A stretch of DNA of 64,000 nucleotides, from NCBI GenBank assembly GCA_021810105.1, contig JAJZJM010000001.1, forward strand, positions 186,001-250,000. Direction: 5' to 3'. Positions 59,548-64,000 of this stretch are shown piece by piece. Numbering within the stretch: the first letter of the stretch is position 1; every line of letters begins with the position of its first letter. The notes under the pieces are model-generated. The model was not told the DNA's origin. It ran no database searches and saw only the letters and a list, made by a program, of their open reading frames with translations. The position numbers and the translations under genes were made by a program. Origin of the DNA: Microcaldota archaeon (GTDB lineage: Archaea; Micrarchaeota; Micrarchaeia; Micrarchaeales; Micrarchaeaceae).

Positions 59548-60054
59548 ATGTCGTTGACCACAATTTCGCGGGCGAAGCCTCCTGAGGATTGGCCTATTGA
59601 GATAAGAAAGAGAGGAGTCATGCTGCATCATGGGATTCTTAATGAACCTTCGGGTCGGTTCATAGACGTTTATTGCCCTGAAAGAAGGATACAGTGCATT
59701 ATGGATCAAAGTGCATTCGAATCGCTTGCAAACAGTATAGCAAAGCTGTGCGGTGGCGATGGAAAAAATGCGAGCTTCAAGATGGGTCCGCAACACGCCA
59801 CAATAGCTGCAGGAATATCGACTATCGAGATGCATATGGAAAAAAACGGGATATCCGTCAGGGGTGCGAGAGAGTTTGCAGGCATACCTGATAACACTTG
59901 GGGAGATGCTATGCGCTTTGCCATGATAGATGCTTATGCGGTGATAAATATTGCGGCTGCCGCAGAAGTGCTGCTGGAAAAGAGAGGGATTGGAATAAGA
60001 AAATGTGCTTTGCCAGACATGCTTCGTTACGACAGTATGGAAGGCTATCTATGA
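59548..60054 (+). CDS. Hypothetical protein upstream of aIF2-beta
   Basis: From ATG 59548 the product has 168 residues with mixed alpha/beta character: IEIRKRGVMLHHGILNEPSGR, then a beta segment, GPQHATIAAGISTIEMHMEK and a helical C-terminus with FAMIDAYAVINIAAAAEVLLEKR. I recognise no family. A TATA-like AATATTATAAATG at 59507-59519 lies about 28 bases before 59540, so the leader is very short, favouring this start over an earlier frame opening. It precedes the translation factor genes on the same strand but with a 76-base gap. Confidence 0.6.
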   Translation: MSLTTISRAKPPEDWPIEIRKRGVMLHHGILNEPSGRFIDVYCPERRIQCIMDQSAFESLANSIAKLCGGDGKNASFKMGPQHATIAAGISTIEMHMEKNGISVRGAREFAGIPDNTWGDAMRFAMIDAYAVINIAAAAEVLLEKRGIGIRKCALPDMLRYDSMEGYL

Positions 60055-60130
60055 GTTGCGCCCTTCGTATCATTTTAAATATTTGAATGGCTATACAATC
60101 ATTGGTGCTTTCCTGGGAGATGAGGAATAT

Positions 60131-60529
60131 ATGAAGCTTCTTGACAGAGCTATGGCTAGCGTGCATAGCCTTGCAAGCGAAAGCTCTGATTTCACAGTAC
60201 CTAAAGCCGATTCATTCATGCAAGGCAACAAGACGATAATAAGAAACATAGGTACCATCGCTGATAGGGCGAGGCGCTCCCAGCAGGAGTTTGCACGATA
60301 CATCAGCAAAGAGCTCGGAGTTCCTGCAAGCGTAGAGCAGCAGGGCCTTATAATAAACGGAAAGTTTCAGCAGGCAGATCTTGACAAGCGCATACAGAGA
60401 TATTTCGAGATTTATGTAATATGCAGGGAATGCCACAAACCAGACACCCGCCTCGAAGGCGCTGGACGTGGCATGTTCTATTTGATATGCGAGGCGTGCG
60501 GGTCAAGGTACGGAGTGAAAAATTATTAA
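60131..60529 (+). CDS. Translation initiation factor aIF2 beta subunit
   Basis: From ATG 60131 the product has about 132 residues: a short N-terminal helix, the central domain (GNKTIIRNIGTIADRARRSQ) and a C-terminal zinc ribbon (CRECHKPDTRLEG...CEACGSRYG). aIF2 carries initiator tRNA to the 30S subunit with alpha and gamma subunits. The open frame extends back to 60005, but family length, a TATA-like TTTAAATATTT at 60072-60082 and GGGAGATGAGG before the ATG support the start used. aIF1A follows after 11 bases. Confidence 0.93.
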   Translation: MKLLDRAMASVHSLASESSDFTVPKADSFMQGNKTIIRNIGTIADRARRSQQEFARYISKELGVPASVEQQGLIINGKFQQADLDKRIQRYFEIYVICRECHKPDTRLEGAGRGMFYLICEACGSRYGVKNY

Positions 60530-60540
60530 ATAGTGAGTGA

Positions 60541-60852
60541 ATGGCCAGAGGACCGAAAACAGACCAGAGGCGCGGTGCACCTACAGAATACAAGCTTAAG
60601 CTTCCTGGGGAAGGCGAAGTCCTGGGGATTGTTATGAAAGTGGCAGGCGCATCTAAGTTCATTGTAGACTGCAAAGACGGCAATCAGAGGCTGTGCTCTA
60701 TGCCTGGCAGGCTGGGAAGAAGATTCTGGATAAAGGCCAATGACGTAGTCATAGTAGAACCTTGGGACATACAGGGAAATGAGCGGGGTTATATTGTATG
60801 GCGGTACAGCCAGATAGATATGAGCAAGCTTAGGGAGAGAGGGATGATCTAA
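60541..60852 (+). CDS. Translation initiation factor aIF1A
   Basis: The 103-residue protein has the S1-like OB fold of eIF1A: basic N-terminus ARGPKTDQRRGAPTEYK, then GEGEVLGIVMKVAGASKF, VDCKDGNQRLCSMPGRLGRR, FWIKANDVVIVEPWD and the C-terminal VWRYSQIDMSKLR. It binds the 30S A site and promotes initiation complex assembly. It is in an operon with aIF2-beta. Confidence 0.96.
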   Translation: MARGPKTDQRRGAPTEYKLKLPGEGEVLGIVMKVAGASKFIVDCKDGNQRLCSMPGRLGRRFWIKANDVVIVEPWDIQGNERGYIVWRYSQIDMSKLRERGMI

Positions 60853-60944
60853 CTTTCGCTTTGTAGTTGCATCTCACCAAGTCGGCATCAGTATTTTTAA
60901 AGTGCCTATGCAATATTTACTAAAAGCCAACATCTGGGTGAAAC

Positions 60945-62141
60945 ATGCAGACACTTAATGACCTTCTCGGAGAATCAAAGATATTCCTCAACAGAGAGGT
61001 TCTATCGCCGCATTATACACCTAAGAAGCTAGTCTTCCGCGAAAAAGAGATAAACAACATAGAGAAGGCGATTGCTCCGGCACTCAAGGGCATGCGAGGC
61101 AGGAATCTATTTATATATGGAAAAACCGGGACCGGAAAAACATCCTGTGCCAACTACGTGATAGAAGAGATAAAAGGCATACCGAATACAAAAGCGAGGA
61201 TATCATATATGAACTGCAGGCTATACAGCTCGCGGTTCAAGGTTTTGTCAAAGATAATATCCGACCACCTGCCCACATATTCAAAGAGAGGATACGGTGC
61301 TGTAGACCTGTATGAAAGGATACGAAGCTGGATAGAGGAAGACAGCAAGATTTTCGTAGTTGTGCTTGACGAGGTAGACATGGTAAAGGACTTGGACGAC
61401 TTGATATACACCATGACAAGAATAAACAGCGACATAAAGGCCGGAGGCTTATCAATAATAGGAATATCAAACAAGATCTCTTTCAAAGATGAGCTTGACC
61501 CAAGAAGCCTTTCTACACTATATGAAACAGAGCTCGTATTTCCCCCTTATTACGCAACCGAGATATATGCGATAATAAAGGAGAGGGCGAAACAGGGTTT
61601 CGCTGAGGGAGTCATAGATGACGATATACTGCACTTTGTAGCCTCTATAGCAGCAAAAGAGGGTGGAGATGCAAGGCTTGGGCTGAAGATACTTTCGAAA
61701 GTAGGGGAGATAGCTGATGAGAGAGGTCTTACGCAGATAACAATGAAGGAAGCGCAGGATGCTGCAAAATATGCAGAGGATGAGATAGTCTATGAGCTGA
61801 TAGGCACATTGCCAGAGCATCAGAAGCTGGTGCTTTACTCGATAGCACTTATGACCCAAAGCGGAGGCGCGTATAAAAAATTGGTAGATGGAGTCGATAC
61901 ATATCTTTTCAGCGGAGAGATATACAATAGATATAAATCCTTGTCTGAGAGCATGAAGAAAGAGCCGAAAAGCGAAAGATGGTATAGGAAGTATCTTTCG
62001 GAGCTGGAGATGCAAGGGCTTATAGCCTCATTCGAATCAGGCAAGGGAATACGGGGGCATACAAAACTAATAAAATTGCTAAGCCCTGCCAAAAAGACTA
62101 AGGACATAATAGAGAAAGGTATGTTTAATCCCGAAGCATGA
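60945..62141 (+). CDS. cdc6: Orc1/Cdc6 replication initiator
   Basis: The 398-residue protein has the AAA+ core with Walker A YGKTGTGKTSC near residue 62, Walker B VVLDEVDMV near residue 145 and sensor-like motifs, then the C-terminal winged-helix region (RWYRKYLSELEMQGLI) that binds origin DNA. It recognises replication origins and loads MCM. Archaeal origins often lie beside this gene, but I see no clear origin-recognition repeats in the 92 bases upstream. It overlaps the RNase P gene by 4 bases. Confidence 0.95.
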   Translation: MQTLNDLLGESKIFLNREVLSPHYTPKKLVFREKEINNIEKAIAPALKGMRGRNLFIYGKTGTGKTSCANYVIEEIKGIPNTKARISYMNCRLYSSRFKVLSKIISDHLPTYSKRGYGAVDLYERIRSWIEEDSKIFVVVLDEVDMVKDLDDLIYTMTRINSDIKAGGLSIIGISNKISFKDELDPRSLSTLYETELVFPPYYATEIYAIIKERAKQGFAEGVIDDDILHFVASIAAKEGGDARLGLKILSKVGEIADERGLTQITMKEAQDAAKYAEDEIVYELIGTLPEHQKLVLYSIALMTQSGGAYKKLVDGVDTYLFSGEIYNRYKSLSESMKKEPKSERWYRKYLSELEMQGLIASFESGKGIRGHTKLIKLLSPAKKTKDIIEKGMFNPEA

Positions 62142-62677
62142 TTTGGGGTGGCTATTTGGAATATTATGATATTGTCAGAAGCTCTTGCAATTTTGATGAA
62201 AAGCTTTGCATGAAGCTTGGATTCAAGGGAATTGCAAAGGCGCCAGGAGACATATCTATTACGGATGCAGCATCTGGAAGAATTGTGCGGGGAGAGAGGA
62301 ATATAGTTTACGGGTCAGGGAATCTGCTTATTGGGGCTGTGAAAAAAGGGGCAGGTGCTGTCTGGATAACAGATTACTTATTGGATAAGAAGCTTCTAGA
62401 TGTAATTTCTGACAACTCAATCCCTCTTGTATTCCCCCTTTCTGATATAATTTTTGCTAAGGGCCTCCAAAGGCCTAGACTGATGGCAAAGATGTCAGTC
62501 CTTCTAAAATATTCAAAAAAATTGGGCCTCGGGATCTCTTTCATTACGCTTGCGGATTCCCAAAAGAACATGTGTTCATATATGCAACTCATAGAGATTG
62601 CTAAGCTCTTGGGAGCTGATGATGAGCTTGCAAGAACAGGATTGTCTGAGATAAACAAGAGGATACTTTATGATTAG
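62138..62677 (+). CDS. rnp3: RNase P protein subunit Rpp30 (Rnp3)
   Basis: The 179-residue protein matches the Rpp30 subunit of RNase P: YYDIVRSSCNFDEKLC, an alternating beta/alpha barrel, VFPLSDIIFAKGLQRPRLMAKM and SEINKRIL at the end. With Pop5 it supports the RNA subunit in trimming tRNA 5-prime ends. It starts ATGA-overlapped with cdc6 and ends 8 bases into the Pop5 gene, giving tight coupling of the three genes. Confidence 0.85.
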   Translation: MIWGGYLEYYDIVRSSCNFDEKLCMKLGFKGIAKAPGDISITDAASGRIVRGERNIVYGSGNLLIGAVKKGAGAVWITDYLLDKKLLDVISDNSIPLVFPLSDIIFAKGLQRPRLMAKMSVLLKYSKKLGLGISFITLADSQKNMCSYMQLIEIAKLLGADDELARTGLSEINKRILYD

Positions 62678-62975
62678 GGAAAAGCACAGGTATATTTTGG
62701 TGGAATGCGGAGCCAGCATTGATAAGATTGATGCTAGCGCCTTTTCTGATGCTCTGTATAAAGAATTGCTAGATTGCATAGGCTCTCTCTCCTACCACAG
62801 GGTAAGGCCACGGGTAGTCAAGGTACTGAACGCGAACACATTCGTCTTAAGAACTAGCCTCTATGGATGCGGGAATGTTGTTGCGGCTTTGGCTTTGATT
62901 AAGAGGATTGGAGGCATGGATTCTTACTTTTATACCCTGAAGACATCCGGCACGATAAAGGCTTTACTAAAGTAG
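62670..62975 (+). CDS. rnp2: RNase P protein subunit Pop5 (Rnp2)
   Basis: The 101-residue protein has the Pop5 ferredoxin-like fold: REKHRYILVECGASIDKID, then VVKVLNANTFVLRT and CGNVVAALALIKRIGG near the end. It is the partner of Rpp30 and binds the catalytic part of RNase P RNA. It starts 8 bases before the rnp3 stop (overlap), so the two are translated together. The RNase P RNA gene is not seen in this window. Confidence 0.92.
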   Translation: MIREKHRYILVECGASIDKIDASAFSDALYKELLDCIGSLSYHRVRPRVVKVLNANTFVLRTSLYGCGNVVAALALIKRIGGMDSYFYTLKTSGTIKALLK

Positions 62976-63077
62976 CACTCCAGCGCAACTAAAAATGCGA
63001 ACTTTAACAATGCCTGCTGGAAACCATAAAGCACATGCAGGAAATACGCCACATAACTGCCTTTTGTATTTAGTTCC

Positions 63078-63140
63078 ATTGTGACATCCTCCCACCACTG
63101 AAGGTGGTGGGCTTCCAATGGTGGCTTTTTGATTGATAAA
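63078..63140 (+). repeat. Solo IS605-type end hairpin element
   Basis: A 63-base copy of the element also found at 7673-7735. Its palindrome (CCCACCACTG / AGGTGGTGGG around AA) is perfect here and is flanked by CCATTG and CAATGG, giving a longer imperfect inverted repeat. It resembles the right end of the IS605 element at 49.6-51.5 kb but has no transposase. The surrounding 62976-63273 stretch has no gene; it holds only this element and AT-rich promoter sequence of the proteasome gene. Confidence 0.7.
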
Positions 63141-63273
63141 ACCGCAGGACGCAGATACAGAATTCGACTTCCGGGGTTTGCGATTAGCGGAAACCTTATT
63201 AAGCTTATAGATATGAATAATATTACGAATTATACTTAACTTTTTGCTTTAGTATTGGTTCTCGGTGTGATAT

Positions 63274-63972
63274 ATGTATCCAAACATACAAGCATATGAT
63301 AGAGGAGTCATGTTTGCTCCTGATGGACGACTTTTCCAGGTAGAATATGCGAGAGAGGCTGTCAAAAGAGGTGCAACTTCTATAGGAATAACAACCGTAG
63401 ATGGTGTAGTTTTTGTAGCGCATAAGAACATAACCGCCCCGCTTGCAGTTCCTTCAAGCATGCAAAAAGTATTCCGGGTAGATTCATATATAGGAGCAAC
63501 ATACAGCGGAATTGTAGCAGATGGCCTTCACCTGGTAAATGTTATGCGATCAAAGACCCAGACGCATAGGATGGTATATAATGAGACAGAATCTGTTGAG
63601 ACTATAGCAAGGGATATTTCCGAAGAACTACTTATGGCAACCCAATACGGAGGGATACGCCCATACGCGATATCTGTCCTTATAGGGGGAATAGATAACG
63701 AGCCTCGCCTGTTCGAGATAGATCCCGCGGCTACTGTTGCTGGCTTCAAGGCCGATGCAATAGGTTCTGGAAAGAGCTTGGCTGATGAGATGCTTGTGAA
63801 AGATTATAAATACGAGATGGCAGTCGATGATGCCATAGCGCTCGGAGTTAAGATTATCAAAAAGGTAAGCGAAAAGCAAGCGATAGATGAGAAGAACTTG
63901 GATATAGCAACCATAACCAAAGAGGATGGATACTCTATGATGCCTATGGAAAAAGTTGCAAAGTTCATCTGA
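63274..63972 (+). CDS. psmA: 20S proteasome alpha subunit
   Basis: The 232-residue protein opens with the alpha-type N-terminus AYDRGVMFAPDGRLFQVEYAREAVKRG and has the core beta strands with GTAVGI-like TSIGITTVDGVVFVAH and RPYAISVLIGGIDN, and the lysine-rich KKVSEKQ. Alpha subunits form the outer gated rings of the 20S proteasome and lack the catalytic threonine. It ends 28 bases from the right edge. In many archaea it leads the exosome operon; the continuation is not visible. GGTGTGATAT precedes the ATG. Confidence 0.96.
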   Translation: MYPNIQAYDRGVMFAPDGRLFQVEYAREAVKRGATSIGITTVDGVVFVAHKNITAPLAVPSSMQKVFRVDSYIGATYSGIVADGLHLVNVMRSKTQTHRMVYNETESVETIARDISEELLMATQYGGIRPYAISVLIGGIDNEPRLFEIDPAATVAGFKADAIGSGKSLADEMLVKDYKYEMAVDDAIALGVKIIKKVSEKQAIDEKNLDIATITKEDGYSMMPMEKVAKFI

Positions 63973-64000
63973 TCTCATTGCGGTGCGCAATTTTATTTGT

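Noticed and set aside
59131-59835. 234-codon minus-strand frame across the SRP RNA region
   Set aside because: It covers the SRP RNA and the start of another gene; its Arg/Cys-rich product is what a structured RNA gives when translated.
60853-60944. Replication origin next to cdc6
   Set aside because: No origin-recognition-box repeats or long inverted repeats are visible; only AT-rich promoter sequence.
63140-63200. tRNA T-arm-like sequence AATTCGACTT
   Set aside because: The flanking bases do not form a T-stem and no acceptor or anticodon arm is nearby.
1-64000. CRISPR arrays
   Set aside because: No regularly spaced direct repeats and no cas genes were seen.

Overview
This window is a gene-dense, moderately AT-rich archaeal chromosome segment. 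The archaeal information genes include translation factors aIF1, aIF1A and aIF2-beta, eS26-like, uL15, uL29 and uL30 proteins, Kae1/Bud32, Nop5, two RNase P protein subunits, Orc1/Cdc6, PolB, Topo VI-A, LonB, a 20S proteasome alpha subunit, EndoQ, NAC, and tRNA genes with introns after position 37. TATA boxes and very short leaders are also archaeal. Class III signal-peptide pilins with LamG domains, compact genes and a Nop5 lacking its N-terminal domain suggest a DPANN lineage, perhaps Micrarchaeota. That placement is an inference; no 16S rRNA gene is present.

Layout. 0-4 kb: ADP-forming acyl-CoA synthetase subunits, a tail-anchored winged-helix protein, a beta-CASP RNase, tRNA-Asp, a HIT protein and intron-containing tRNA-Tyr. 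4-8 kb: a membrane-anchored tandem AAA+ ATPase and a nickel superoxide dismutase operon (sodN plus its S26-type maturation protease), then tRNA-Val. 8-12.6 kb: an aminotransferase, Dph6 and a DNA repair group (Nth, Nudix, EndoQ). 12.7-17.4 kb: uL30-uL15, a glycosyltransferase, a coiled-coil protein, a second beta-CASP RNase and tRNA-Ala. 17.7-21.5 kb: a four-gene operon (HAD protein, proline dehydrogenase, MFS exporter, unusual Ntn-hydrolase). 21.6-35.9 kb: NAC, DUF424, GT2, tRNA-Ser(CGA) with intron, Topo VI-A, LonB, uL29-aIF1-Kae1-Bud32, eS26-like, translin, Ogg, GlyRS and an M16 peptidase.

36-45.7 kb: truncated Nop5, a radical SAM enzyme resembling tetraether lipid synthase with a downstream partner, two mosaic LamG pilins, PheRS and a membrane protein. 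45.8-52 kb: PolB, methionine aminopeptidase, and an IS200/IS605 element holding tnpA, an extra two-helix membrane ORF and tnpB, then a third pilin. 52-58.6 kb: glutamate dehydrogenase, Nudix, a PD-(D/E)XK nuclease, an aquaporin lacking the filter arginine, a 1007-residue surface protein and tRNA-Ser(GCT). 58.6-64 kb: MOSC protein, SRP RNA, aIF2-beta, aIF1A, Orc1/Cdc6, RNase P subunits and proteasome alpha.

The picture is of a small archaeon with its own replication, translation and RNA-processing core, amino-acid catabolism (proline dehydrogenase, glutamate dehydrogenase, aminotransferase) feeding acyl-CoA to ATP conversion, a nickel-based superoxide defence, a likely tetraether membrane and a pilus or surface layer with lectin-like heads. 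The strongest novelty candidates are the archaeal sodN-sodX pair, the IS605 with a translationally coupled membrane passenger, the radical SAM/partner operon, the mosaic pilins, and the proline-dehydrogenase operon ending in a solitary Ntn-hydrolase.
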